From the NCBI GenBank assembly GCA_910579485.1, contig CAJTVO010000002.1, positions 9,591-73,590 on the forward strand: a stretch of 64,000 nucleotides of DNA, in the 5' to 3' direction. The notes under the pieces are model-generated. The model ran no database searches. It was not told the DNA's origin and saw nothing but the letters and a program-made list of their open reading frames with translations. This document shows, piece after piece, positions 8,016 through 15,863 of the stretch (the stretch's first letter is position 1; each line of letters opens with the position of its first letter). Both the position numbers and the translations under genes were made by a program. This DNA comes from an uncultured Oscillospiraceae bacterium. Lineage in GTDB: Bacteria > Bacillota > Clostridia > Oscillospirales > Oscillospiraceae.

Positions 8016-8055
8016 CCCGGCCAATCACTGATATGGAATCAGTATATTGGCCGGG
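8016..8055 (-). terminator. Terminator/attenuator hairpin between yajC and the TIGR04086 gene
   Basis: CCCGGCCAAT (8016-8025) pairs with ATTGGCCGGG (8046-8055), and inside it ACTGAT pairs with ATCAGT. Read on the minus strand, the stem is followed by AGG and seven T that lead straight into the next ATG (8005). The 3' arm supplies part of the GGGAGG ribosome site, so folding could both end transcription and hide the start. Confidence 0.75.
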
Positions 8056-8074
8056 ATGGCGAAATATGCGGTCC

Positions 8075-8458
8075 TTATTTGGTCTCGGTGTCGGAACCCT
8101 CTTCCAGCTTGGCGGGCTCCTCCTTCTCGGTCTTCTTCCCCTTCTTGGCATCGGCGGGAGGATTGCTGTTGTTGGTGGACACGGCCCACTTGGTCAGCTC
8201 CATGCGCACCCGGTCGTCGCTGGTCTCGATGATGATGGTCTCATCCGTCACCTGGACGATCTTGCCGATGATACCGCCGATGGTGGTGATCTGGTCACCC
8301 TTTTTCAGGCTGTTGCGCATCTCCTCCGCCTGCTTTTTCCGCTTGTTCTCCGGGCGGATCATCAAAAAGTACATCAGCGCGATCATGAGGACCAGCGGGA
8401 GCATCAGTGACATCATGCTGGCGGAACCGGCGCCGGCGGCTGTGTAGAACAGTGGCAT
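8075..8458 (-). CDS. yajC: Preprotein translocase subunit YajC
   Basis: 127 residues. One N-terminal membrane helix (about 15-35) ends in the family hallmark Y-F-L-M-I-R-P-E-N-K-R-K-K. Then comes the small beta domain with G-D-Q-I-T-T-I-G-G-I-x-G-K-I, and a charged, disordered tail that is longer than usual. YajC associates with SecDF at the inner face of the Sec translocon. No secDF or tgt lies in this window. A near-consensus promoter is placed 55 bases upstream. Confidence 0.93.
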   Translation of the reverse strand: MPLFYTAAGAGSASMMSLMLPLVLMIALMYFLMIRPENKRKKQAEEMRNSLKKGDQITTIGGIIGKIVQVTDETIIIETSDDRVRMELTKWAVSTNNSNPPADAKKGKKTEKEEPAKLEEGSDTETK

Positions 8459-8512
8459 TTCTTTGTCTCCTTATCATCCGATTATTTCCGTTTGCCAAAA
8501 GCAGCTTCTGCC

Positions 8513-8541
8513 ATTATATCTGATTTGGACGGGTTTGGCAA
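8513..8541 (-). promoter_or_regulatory. Sigma-A promoter for yajC
   Basis: TTGCCA (8541-8536), 17-base spacer, TATAAT (8518-8513) on the minus strand. It lies in the short gap between the tetR-family gene end and yajC. Confidence 0.75.
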
Positions 8542-8544
8542 GTC

Positions 8545-9102
8545 CTAAATTTTTTGAGGCTGTTCCACAATAATTTCCTCCCGTCCCCGGTATTCGCTTT
8601 TTACAATTTCAAACATTTCTTCGGGAGTTTCCTTGCAGCCGTTTTGCAGCCACAGCTTGATGATCTTTGTCAGCCCACTTTTGAAAAACTCCATGTGATA
8701 CATAACAAAGCGGTTGTTAAAATGCTTCTCTGCAAGCCGGGTATCATACCGCCAGATACCATATCGCTGTTCATCATAGCCCAGTTTGAAGTACGTTTGG
8801 TAGAAAAGCTGATTTTGCGCTATGTGCTGAAATAGTATCAAGTAATTATTAGAGTTAAATCCTTGTTCAACTTCCTCCTTGTATAATTCCGCAACCTGGG
8901 CCTCCAGCTTCTCCCGTATTGCGTCAGCCAGCCCGTATATATCCACATAGTTTGCGTAAAAGGTACTGCGGTTCAAACCAGCTCTTTTGCATATATCAGA
9001 CACGCTGATTTGATTTAGTTCTTTCGTTTGCAGAAGCTCCACTAAGACCTGTTCAATTTTCTGCATGGAGGCTCGTTTACGCCGGTTGTTTTTTGTATTC
9101 AT
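8545..9102 (-). CDS. TetR/AcrR-family transcriptional regulator
   Basis: 185 residues. The N-terminal helix-turn-helix (about 15-60) shows I-S-V-S-D-I-C-K-R-A-G-L-N-R-S-T-F-Y-A-N-Y, the standard TetR recognition helix. The C-terminal ligand domain has no conserved signature that I can assign; its layout (H-M-E-F-F-K-S-G-L-T near 140) fits the TetR_C group common in Firmicutes. Codon usage is clearly more AT-rich than its neighbours. It faces the membrane-protein operon at 9219, and the shared repeats in the intergenic region suggest that it represses both directions. Confidence 0.9.
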   Translation of the reverse strand: MNTKNNRRKRASMQKIEQVLVELLQTKELNQISVSDICKRAGLNRSTFYANYVDIYGLADAIREKLEAQVAELYKEEVEQGFNSNNYLILFQHIAQNQLFYQTYFKLGYDEQRYGIWRYDTRLAEKHFNNRFVMYHMEFFKSGLTKIIKLWLQNGCKETPEEMFEIVKSEYRGREEIIVEQPQKI

Positions 9103-9138
9103 GGAAATCTCCTTTAATCCAACATCTGTGCAAACATT

Positions 9139-9194
9139 GTTGATTGTTTTTGATTTTCGGTTCCATTATACTATTCTTGCAATAAACAATCAAC
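9139..9194. promoter_or_regulatory. Face-to-face promoters with paired operator-like repeats
   Basis: GTTGATTGTTT at 9139-9149 and its exact reverse complement AAACAATCAAC at 9184-9194 flank overlapping promoters. Plus strand: TTGTTT (9144-9149), 17 bases, TATACT (9167-9172). Minus strand: TTGATT (9193-9188), 17 bases, TATAAT (9170-9165). The two -10 boxes share bases and each -35 lies inside one repeat, so a protein bound to the repeats would block both promoters. Confidence 0.75.
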
Positions 9195-9218
9195 TGTTGC
9201 CTTAAAGGAGGTACTCAA

Positions 9219-9590
9219 ATGAAGAAAAGTAGTTTTGTTGCGATGCTTATGGGAACGGTGAGCGGAGTGCTGTTTGCGCTGGGAATGTGCATGGCGCTCA
9301 TCCCGGAGTGGGGCGCGTTCCAGCCGGGGATCGTGTTCGGCTGTGTGGGGCTTCTGCTCGGGTTGGTCACGGTGATGATCTGGCGGAAGATGGAGCACAA
9401 GGCCCCCATTCACTTCTCTGCAAAGACCATTCTTGCAGCAGCAGTCGGCGTGGTCGGCGCGTTGGCGCTGGGGATTGGTATGTGCTTCTGCATGGTCTGG
9501 GGCAAAATGGCGGCCGGCATCATCATTGGGCTGGCTGGTATTGTTGTCCTGCTCTGCCTGGTTCCTTTGACTAAGGGCTTGAAGGGGTGA
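9219..9590 (+). CDS. Small membrane protein, first gene of TetR-linked cassette
   Basis: 123 residues, essentially all membrane: helices near 7-27, 35-54, 70-92 and 95-118, with a basic R-K-x-E-H-K loop between the second and third. I do not recognise a named family. The start follows a strong AAAGGAGG. The GTG of the next gene overlaps its stop (GTGA). Being the first gene controlled by the divergent TetR regulator, it is a candidate for an efflux or membrane-stress component, but this is inferred from context only. Confidence 0.8.
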   Translation: MKKSSFVAMLMGTVSGVLFALGMCMALIPEWGAFQPGIVFGCVGLLLGLVTVMIWRKMEHKAPIHFSAKTILAAAVGVVGALALGIGMCFCMVWGKMAAGIIIGLAGIVVLLCLVPLTKGLKG

Positions 9591-10279
9591 ACGAAAAACA
9601 GGCTGCCATCCAAAAAATCAAGAGGACCAAATTAGGAAGGCGGTTTATTCAAGAACAACGGTTCCGGGCAGTTTTCTCTGCTGCTGTGGGCCTGCTGGTC
9701 AACATCATGTATGCCATTTACCATGGGGCGCTGGGCGTGGTCAATCACTCCCTGTGGTTCGTAACAATGTTTGCATATTATATGATTTTAAGCTCCATGC
9801 GTTTTTCTGCTGTCCTATGTGAATGGAAACGCAAGTCTTTGGCCTCTGAGGATACAGAATATTTTGTGGCGAAACTATGCGGTGGTTTACTGGTTCTTTT
9901 GAGTTTCATTTTGGGTGGCATTGTCTATATCAGCCTCTCCCAAAACGTTGCAGTCAAACATCACGAAATCGTTATGATCACGATTGCAACATACACGTTT
10001 TACAAAATCACAGCCGCCGTCATACGGGCCATAAAACAGCGCAAAAATACAGTTCCGTTACTCGTTGTTATCCGTACAATCGGATATGCGGAAGCAGCTG
10101 CGTCACTTCTGACGCTGCAACGCTCTATGCTCATATCATTTGGTTCAGCGGACAATGAAGATATTGCCCTTATGAACAGCCTGACAGGAATATCAGTATG
10201 CTTGTTTATATTGCTGCTGGGGATTTTTACAATTTTGACAAGCGGCAAAGAAAGGAAGAACACACATGGCACAGTCTAA
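9587..10279 (+). CDS. Multi-pass membrane protein of TetR-linked cassette
   Basis: 230 residues with about six hydrophobic segments (near 30-48, 53-72, 98-118, 127-147, 158-176, 195-218) and a basic N-terminus rich in K-R-T-K-L-G-R-R. The GTG start overlaps the previous stop, so expression should be coupled. I recognise no transporter motif or catalytic residue. Composition is AT-richer than the housekeeping genes around it. Its function is unknown, and it is treated as a partner of the flanking small proteins because all three share overlapping junctions. Confidence 0.8.
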   Translation: MNEKQAAIQKIKRTKLGRRFIQEQRFRAVFSAAVGLLVNIMYAIYHGALGVVNHSLWFVTMFAYYMILSSMRFSAVLCEWKRKSLASEDTEYFVAKLCGGLLVLLSFILGGIVYISLSQNVAVKHHEIVMITIATYTFYKITAAVIRAIKQRKNTVPLLVVIRTIGYAEAAASLLTLQRSMLISFGSADNEDIALMNSLTGISVCLFILLLGIFTILTSGKERKNTHGTV

Positions 10280-10472
10280 ATTTGTAAAAGCAAACGAGGA
10301 GATCGCCAAGAAGGTGGCAGGCACATTTGAGAAAATCGAAAAAGCTGTCGTTGGAGGATATACCAAAGTGGAGGACGCTTTTGTTGACCGCTATCTCACT
10401 AGAGACGGCGAAACCGTGGAGGATGCAAAAGCCCGGTTGAAACAGGAGACAGGAGCAGCGGAAAAGCAGTGA
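10266..10472 (+). CDS. Small conserved soluble protein, third gene of cassette
   Basis: 68 residues, hydrophilic and highly charged, with a helical pattern through F-E-K-I-E-K-A-V-V-G-G-Y-T-K-V-E-D-A-F-V-D-R-Y-L. To my knowledge proteins with this F-x-K-I-E...Y-T-K-x-E-D-A-F-V-D pattern recur in Clostridia as hypothetical proteins, but no function is known. The start lies 14 bases inside the end of the preceding membrane gene, so it is probably translated as part of the same transcript. No signal peptide or cysteine is seen. Confidence 0.8.
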   Translation: MAQSKFVKANEEIAKKVAGTFEKIEKAVVGGYTKVEDAFVDRYLTRDGETVEDAKARLKQETGAAEKQ

Positions 10473-10594
10473 AAGCCCTCAGTAATATTTTTGAATTGAG
10501 AGGAAAATCTGAAAACTTTTACTCTCTTCGTTTTGCGTAACGACCCACGCGTTCTTGCTGAGCGTTGTTGCAGCGGCTGGGTGCAAATGTCGAA

Positions 10595-10625
10595 GGGCCG
10601 GAGCTTCTTGCGGAAGCTCCGGCCC
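10595..10625. terminator. Strong hairpin between convergent transcripts
   Basis: GGGCCGGAGCTTC / GAAGCTCCGGCCC is a 13-bp stem with a 4-base loop, placed between the cassette and the EamA gene. Neither side has a clean T-run (the nearest T6 on the plus strand lies about 16 bases on), so termination is likely but not shown. Confidence 0.5.
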
Positions 10626-10654
10626 CTGATGGATGAAATTCTTTTTTCTTCCGC

Positions 10655-11563
10655 TTACATGTCGAACACGCCCATGATCACGATACCGGCCACGATGAGA
10701 CCGATCATGGCGTAGTGCTTCCAGGACAGCTTTTCCTTGAGGAAAATACGGCTCCAGAGCACGGAGGCGGCGCAGTAGGCGGAGATGATGGGGGCGGACA
10801 TGGCCAGGTGCTCCGTGTCCGCGATGGCGTAGATGTAGGCGAACTGTCCGGCGGTCTCGCAGACCGCGCCGATGTACTTGGGAGCCTCCATCTTGGGAAT
10901 GAGGCGGTCCTTCTTGATGACGACCGTGTAGACGAAGCAGACCACCGCCGCGAAGAGGAAGGTCAGCTCGTAGGCCACGTTGGCGCTGTCCTCGTTGAGG
11001 GTCTCCAGCACCCGGTTATCGGCGAAGGTGCCCGCCGCGTCCAGGACGCAGTAGGCCACCGGCAGGGCCAGGGCAAGCCAGCTTTTGGCGTACTTGTAGT
11101 TGCCCTCCTGCTGACGGGCGGCGCGGAGTTCCGCGTCCTCGGTGGAGTCCACCACGCCCAGACCGATGGCGCCCACGCACACCAGCGCCACGGCAAACAG
11201 GGCCAGAGGGGAATAATCGTCCAAACCGACAAAGATGAAGGTCAGCACCGCCACCAGCGCGCCGGAGGAGTTGCAGATGGGAGAGGAAACGCTCAGCTCG
11301 ATGTACCGCAGGCCCAGGTAGCCCAGGGCCATGGACAGGATATAGAGCAGGGAGACAGGCAGGTAGGTGAGGATGATGCCGAAATTAATCTCCACGCCGT
11401 TCACGAAGACCTCGAAGCCGGCGTGGAGGCCCATGACGACGCCCACCGCCATGACCATTTTCAGATGGCTGTACTTATCGGAAGCATCCCGGCAGCCAAT
11501 TTTTGAGAAGAGATCGGAACCGCTCCAGCAAAACAGAGCGATCAGCGCAAGCCAAAACCACAT
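10655..11563 (-). CDS. EamA-family (DMT) transporter
   Basis: 302 residues and about ten membrane helices in two repeated halves, the standard EamA layout. The first helix shows the F-C-W-S-G-S-D-L-F-S-K motif typical of drug/metabolite transporters, and the second half ends in I-S-A-Y-C-A-A-S-V-L-W-S-R-I-F-L-K-E-K-L-S, the classical E-K/L motif before the last helix. The substrate cannot be predicted. It lies about 100 bases downstream of the YnbB-type PLP enzyme on the same strand, and co-transcription is possible. The start follows AAGGAGA. Confidence 0.88.
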   Translation of the reverse strand: MWFWLALIALFCWSGSDLFSKIGCRDASDKYSHLKMVMAVGVVMGLHAGFEVFVNGVEINFGIILTYLPVSLLYILSMALGYLGLRYIELSVSSPICNSSGALVAVLTFIFVGLDDYSPLALFAVALVCVGAIGLGVVDSTEDAELRAARQQEGNYKYAKSWLALALPVAYCVLDAAGTFADNRVLETLNEDSANVAYELTFLFAAVVCFVYTVVIKKDRLIPKMEAPKYIGAVCETAGQFAYIYAIADTEHLAMSAPIISAYCAASVLWSRIFLKEKLSWKHYAMIGLIVAGIVIMGVFDM

Positions 11564-11661
11564 AATTTTATTTCTCCTTCACACATTTCAGTTTTTGAAT
11601 CAAAAGTGAAATGCGTGCGGAGGCGGTCTCCGGCGGTAGTAGTGGTTCGCCGCTATATTCA

Positions 11662-12942
11662 TCATAGGGCGGCCAGCCCTCCGTCTGCCATTTTTTGCAG
11701 GGAGAGCAGGATGCCCAGCTTGGCGTGGTGCCAGGTGAGTCCGCCCTGGAAGTACACGGCATAGGGCGGACGGATGGGACCGTCGGCGCTGAGTTCGATG
11801 CTGCTGCCCTGGACGAAGGCTCCGGCGGCCATGATGACCTGGCTGTCATAACCGGGCATATCTCCGGGAACGGGGGCGGCAAAGCTGTCCACCGGGGCCG
11901 CACCCTGGATGCCCGCGCAGAAGGCGCACATAGCCGCCTCGCTGCCCAGCTCCACCGCCTGGATGATGTCCTGACGGGGCTCCGTCGCGTTGGGGATGCA
12001 GCGGAAGCCCAGGCTCTCGTAAAGGTTGGCGGCGAAGATCGCGCCCTTCAGGGCTCCGGCAACCACTGTGGGTGCAAGGAAGAAGCCCTGGTAGAAGGCG
12101 GGCAGGATGCCCAGGTTGGCCCCTACCTCCTGCCCCAGGCCGGGGGCGGAGAGACGGTAGGCGCACCGGTCCACGCACTCCTGAGTGCCGCAGATGTATC
12201 CGCCGATGGGGGCCAGGCCGCCGCCGGGGTTCTTGATGAGGCTGCCCACCACCATGTCGGCCCCCGCGTCGGAGGGCTCGACAACGTCCACAAATTCGCC
12301 GTAGCAGTTGTCCACCATGACCTTTACGTCCGGCTTGACGGACTTGCAGAAGGCGATCAGCTCCCCGATCTGCTGAACGGAGAAGGACGGGCGGGTGGCG
12401 TAGCCCTTGCTGCGCTGGATGGTGACGAGCCTGGTCTTCGGCGTGATGGCGGCGCGGATGGCGTCATAGTCGAAGCCGCCGTCCGGCTTCAGGTCCGCCT
12501 GCCGGTAGGTCACGCCATACTCCGCGAGGGAGCAGGGACTGGGTCGGATGCCGATGACCTCCTGGAGGGTGTCGTAGGGCAGGCCCACCGGACTGAGCAG
12601 CTCGTCCCCCGGCAGGAGGTTGGCGCTGAGAGCCACCGTCAGGGCGTGGGTGCCGCAGGTGATCTGGGGGCGGACCAGCGCCGCCTCGGTGTGGAAGACG
12701 TCCGCATAGACCTTCTCCAGGCGTTCCCGGCCGTCGTCGTCGTAGCCGTAGCCGGTGGTGGCGGCGAAGTGCTGGGCGCCGATGCGGTTTTTCTGCATGC
12801 CCAGGAGGACCTTGGCCTGGTTGATCTCCGCCCGCTGGTCGATGGCCCGGAAGCGGTCCGTCAGACGGGACAGGACCTCCTCCCCCCTGTCGCAGACCGC
12901 TTTGCTGAGCCCCATCTGGGCATATATCGTCAGTAAGTCCAT
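11662..12942 (-). CDS. ynbB: YnbB-type PLP enzyme (methionine gamma-lyase family, 'aluminium resistance')
   Basis: 426 residues of fold-type I PLP enzyme. Visible features are the T-C-G-T-H-A-L cofactor loop, D-N-C-Y-G-E-F-V-D-V with the pyridine-contacting Asp, and the Schiff-base lysine in G-S-L-I-K-N-P-G-G-G. These are the landmarks of the YnbB/DUF group related to Cys/Met lyases; the reaction is not firmly established. I chose the internal ATG preceded by AAGAGG over the TTG ten codons upstream, which lacks a ribosome site. Confidence 0.88.
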   Translation of the reverse strand: MDLLTIYAQMGLSKAVCDRGEEVLSRLTDRFRAIDQRAEINQAKVLLGMQKNRIGAQHFAATTGYGYDDDGRERLEKVYADVFHTEAALVRPQITCGTHALTVALSANLLPGDELLSPVGLPYDTLQEVIGIRPSPCSLAEYGVTYRQADLKPDGGFDYDAIRAAITPKTRLVTIQRSKGYATRPSFSVQQIGELIAFCKSVKPDVKVMVDNCYGEFVDVVEPSDAGADMVVGSLIKNPGGGLAPIGGYICGTQECVDRCAYRLSAPGLGQEVGANLGILPAFYQGFFLAPTVVAGALKGAIFAANLYESLGFRCIPNATEPRQDIIQAVELGSEAAMCAFCAGIQGAAPVDSFAAPVPGDMPGYDSQVIMAAGAFVQGSSIELSADGPIRPPYAVYFQGGLTWHHAKLGILLSLQKMADGGLAAL

Positions 12943-13032
12943 ATAGAACCTCTTTTCCTTCCGATCATTCAAAATACCGGGAAAAGTTTACCATGGATGT
13001 CCACAGATTGCAAGTATAATTTTCCGGACAGA

Positions 13033-13067
13033 GAGACCGCCGCAGGCGGGGTGCCTGCGGCGGTCTC
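13033..13067 (-). terminator. Hairpin after the histidine kinase gene
   Basis: GAGACCGCCGCAGGC pairs perfectly with GCCTGCGGCGGTCTC, three bases beyond the kinase stop. The tract beyond it on the minus strand is not T-rich, so its strength as a terminator is uncertain. Confidence 0.55.
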
Positions 13068-13070
13068 GGG

Positions 13071-13964
13071 TCATTTCTTCGGAAAGTAGAGGCGGACGGT
13101 GAGGATGCCCGCCTGCCATCCGGCGGCGGCGGTCCCGCCCATCTGCTCCGTCAGACGCCGGGCGATGGACAGGCCCAGGCCGGTGCCCTGCCCGCCGGAT
13201 TCCACGGTAAAGTACCGGTCGAACAGCCGCTCCGCCAGCACCGGCGTCAGGGACGGAGCGGCGTTGGAAAAGGTCAGGGTACCGTCCTTCTCCAGAACAA
13301 TGCGGAGGTCCCCCGGGCTGTATTTGGCTGCGTTGGACAGGACGTTGCTCAGGATGCGGCTCACCGCCTCCCGGTTCAGGGGGCGGACCACCGGAGTTTC
13401 CGGCAGCTCCACCTCCGGCGCGATGCCGCGGGCGGAGAAGACGCCGTACCAGGCGGCAAGGCTCTCCTCCACCGCCTGGTTGAGGCTGACGGGTTCCGCA
13501 GGCTCCGGCTCTTCGGCGGCCAGGACCGCCGAGGTGCGGAAAAATTCCTCCGTCAGGGATCGCAAATGGTCCGTCCGGCCCCGGATGAGAGACAGGTAGC
13601 GCTCCGCCGCCTCGCTCTTCTCCTCCCCCTCCAGCAGGTCCAGATAGCCGCAGATGGCGGTGAGGGGGGTGCGGAGATCGTGGGAGACGTTGGTTACCGC
13701 CTCTTTCAGGTCCCGGTCGCCGTTCTGATACTGCTGACGCTCCTGGCGGAGCTGGCGCAGCTGGACGTTGAGTCCGGCAGCCAGACGGCACATGGCGCCG
13801 TCCCGGCTGGGGATGGACAGGAGGGTGTTGGTGTCCGTTTCCAGACGCTCCTGAACGCCGCGGCGAAGCTCCTCAGCCGAGCGGCGGAGGAGCCAGAGCT
13901 TCCAGAGCAGAAGCAGTACGGCGATCGCCAGCAGGGCGCACAGCACCGCAAGAACGTACACCAT
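13071..13964 (-). CDS. Sensor histidine kinase of the ABC-exporter locus
   Basis: 297 residues. One N-terminal membrane helix (about 3-26) with almost no external loop makes it an intramembrane-sensing type. HisKA follows with phosphoacceptor His95 in V-S-H-D-L-R-T-P-L, then HATPase_c with N-box S-N-V-L-S-N-A-A-K-Y and G-box G-T-G-L-G-L-S-I-A-R-R-L. Intramembrane kinases beside BcrAB/LanFEG-type exporters typically respond to cell-envelope peptides with help from the transporter. No response regulator is adjacent; the nearest is at 21848-22510 on the same strand. The start follows GGGAGGGAG. Confidence 0.92.
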   Translation of the reverse strand: MVYVLAVLCALLAIAVLLLLWKLWLLRRSAEELRRGVQERLETDTNTLLSIPSRDGAMCRLAAGLNVQLRQLRQERQQYQNGDRDLKEAVTNVSHDLRTPLTAICGYLDLLEGEEKSEAAERYLSLIRGRTDHLRSLTEEFFRTSAVLAAEEPEPAEPVSLNQAVEESLAAWYGVFSARGIAPEVELPETPVVRPLNREAVSRILSNVLSNAAKYSPGDLRIVLEKDGTLTFSNAAPSLTPVLAERLFDRYFTVESGGQGTGLGLSIARRLTEQMGGTAAAGWQAGILTVRLYFPKK

Positions 13965-13978
13965 CCGCGCTCCCTCCC

Positions 13979-14227
13979 TTACTTTACAGCAATATATACA
14001 TCCATATAGTCTGTGCTGTCCCGGTTATATTCCCGTTCAAAGCACGCGATAACGTCCTTGTCCTCCAAATGCTCCAGCCGGTTGAGGCGCATATAGGCCA
14101 TCAGCGTTTTATAGGCGTTGGGGATCGTTCGGAACGGCTCGATAAAGGGGTCAACAATGGTTACGACCGCGTATTTCTGCCAAGCCGGACGGGCGGTTTC
14201 GGGCGTCCACGCAACCAGAGGGCGCAC
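13979..14227 (-). pseudogene. Probable remnant of a GyrI-like effector-binding domain
   Basis: An 82-codon open frame between the broken permease and the kinase. Its last part (I-P-N-A-Y-K-T-L ... D-Y-M-D-V-Y-I-A-V-K at the very end) resembles the C-terminus of GyrI/AraC-type effector-binding domains, whose final strand is usually V-Y-I-P-V. The N-terminal half and any DNA-binding domain are missing, there is no ribosome site before the possible GTG start, and the frame is closed by a stop just upstream. I call it a decayed fragment with modest confidence. Confidence 0.45.
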
Positions 14228-14240
14228 GGTTGGAAGGGAG

Positions 14241-15010
14241 TCATTTCAATTCCGCTTTTTGGAATATCCGGCAGGTCAGAAAGGCGAAAGCCGCGATCCA
14301 GACCATGCTGATGCCGAAGGCCTTCCCTACCATGGCGGGCGCGTAGGCGGCGGCATCCATGGCGCGGAGAAGCCCCAGCGGCGTATTGGCCAGCAGTCTG
14401 CCGAACCAGGGTGTAGAAACGCCGAAGGACACCAGCGCGTTGCCGCCCAGCAGCACCAGACAGAAGCCCGCCGCCACCACAAGGACCGTTTTCTGCAGAA
14501 GGAACGCCAGAATGAAGGTGATCCCGTTGATGGCGATGCCGGTCAGCACAGCCGCGAAGAAAGCCGCCGCCATATTGGCCGCCGCTTCTACTGTGAACGG
14601 ATGCCCAAATCCCAGTAGGACGCTTTGCAGCACTGTCCGGCCCAGGACGTAAGGCAGTAGGAGAATGACATCCGCCGCCGCAGCAGCGATCAGCTTGCTG
14701 AAAAAATGGGAGCGCGGTGATAGCCTACTACGATCTTCAGCTGGGTCGTGCGGTTCTCAAAGTCGCCGCAGACGACGATGGATATGGCCAGCGCCGCCAG
14801 AACGGAGATGGTAGGGGTATCCTTCAGGGAGGAGAAAAAGGCGTCATAGCCATAGAATACGATCTCCAATTCCTCTGCCTGCGGAGAATTGACGTAGCTC
14901 AGACAGGACAGCGACGTCACCACGGACAGCACCAGCATCAGCAGCGCGATCAGATGCAGAGGACGGGCTCTGGTCAGCTTCGTCATTTCGCTTTTCAGAA
15001 GACGGTTCAT
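14241..15010 (-). pseudogene. Fourth ABC-2-type permease, frameshifted
   Basis: Two consecutive open frames (14690-15010 and 14241-14633) together make one permease of about 256 residues. The N-terminal part starts M-N-R-L-L-K-S-E-M-T-K-L and breaks after V-V-G-Y-H-R-A-P-I-F. Adding one base to the run of six A (T on the coding strand) at 14701-14706 restores F-F-S-K-L-I-A-A-A-A-D-V and joins the second frame seamlessly. Like its three upstream siblings it has a D-F-E-N-R-T...V-V-G-Y segment after the second helix. It is either inactive, phase-variable by slippage, or a sequencing error. Confidence 0.8.
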
Positions 15011-15020
15011 TTGCTCCCTC

Positions 15021-15863
15021 CTATTTCAAATCTTTCCGCCGGAACAGCGCCAGACCTGCGGCGGTGCTGGCGGCGGCGGCGCCAAGGCTCACCAGCGGCA
15101 GGCGGATGGGGCGCGCCTCCGCCGCGGCGATCAGCTGCACCGCCTGACAGCCAGGGAGGTCGTACAGGGCTTCAAAAATCGTGCGCTTGAGCCCCTGGAC
15201 GTAGGCCGGGTTGGGCATGGCCTCCCGCACGAGTATCTGGCCGTTTTCGATGTACTCCCGGGCGGGGATGACGGCCTGCTCCGTCAGGCGGGAATTGAGG
15301 TATATCCCCAGAAACAGGAGAAAATAGGCCAGAAAAATGCAGACGATCGCCACCACCGCCTTGTTCTGGTTCAGCAGGGCCGCCATGGTGAAGACGGCGC
15401 ACAGGGAGGCGGTCATGAGAAAGGCGCAGAGGGTGAACCACAGGACGGAGGCCAGAGGCAGCGTGAAGCCGCCCATCAGCGGGATGCCCGCCGCCGTCAT
15501 GGGCAGGATGTAGCCCAGGCAGATCAGGACGCCCGCCGCCGAGCAGGTGATAAGATTCGCCAGATACAGGTTGGCGCGGGAGTGGCCCACGGCGATCTTG
15601 TTGCGGATGGCTCCGTCGCTGTACTCCGCGCCGACGAAGAGGCTGCAAAAGGCGGAGAGGACCACGCCGGACATGAGGACGAAGAGCATGTAGCGGTTGT
15701 CCAGAGGGACGGGGGTCCCCTGCTGCCGGGCGTGAACGCCCACCGCCAGTTCGAATATGCCGATGCCGAACATCACCGACACCGCCGTCCAGAAGGACGC
15801 GCTGCGCCACAGGCGGAAGAAATTGGCCCGCAGGAGGAGGTTTATGCTTAATTTTGCGCTCAT
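15021..15863 (-). CDS. ABC-2-type permease (third of the tandem set)
   Basis: 280 residues with about six membrane helices. After the first pair it carries the family segment E-Y-S-D-G-A-I-R-N-K-I-A-V-G-H-S-R, and it ends in F-R-R-K-D-L-K, both shared with the neighbouring permeases, so the set arose by tandem duplication. It should form the membrane channel with the ATPase at 17532-18446. Its ATG overlaps the stop of the preceding permease by one base (TAATG). Longer upstream starts lie inside that gene. Confidence 0.88.
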   Translation of the reverse strand: MSAKLSINLLLRANFFRLWRSASFWTAVSVMFGIGIFELAVGVHARQQGTPVPLDNRYMLFVLMSGVVLSAFCSLFVGAEYSDGAIRNKIAVGHSRANLYLANLITCSAAGVLICLGYILPMTAAGIPLMGGFTLPLASVLWFTLCAFLMTASLCAVFTMAALLNQNKAVVAIVCIFLAYFLLFLGIYLNSRLTEQAVIPAREYIENGQILVREAMPNPAYVQGLKRTIFEALYDLPGCQAVQLIAAAEARPIRLPLVSLGAAAASTAAGLALFRRKDLK

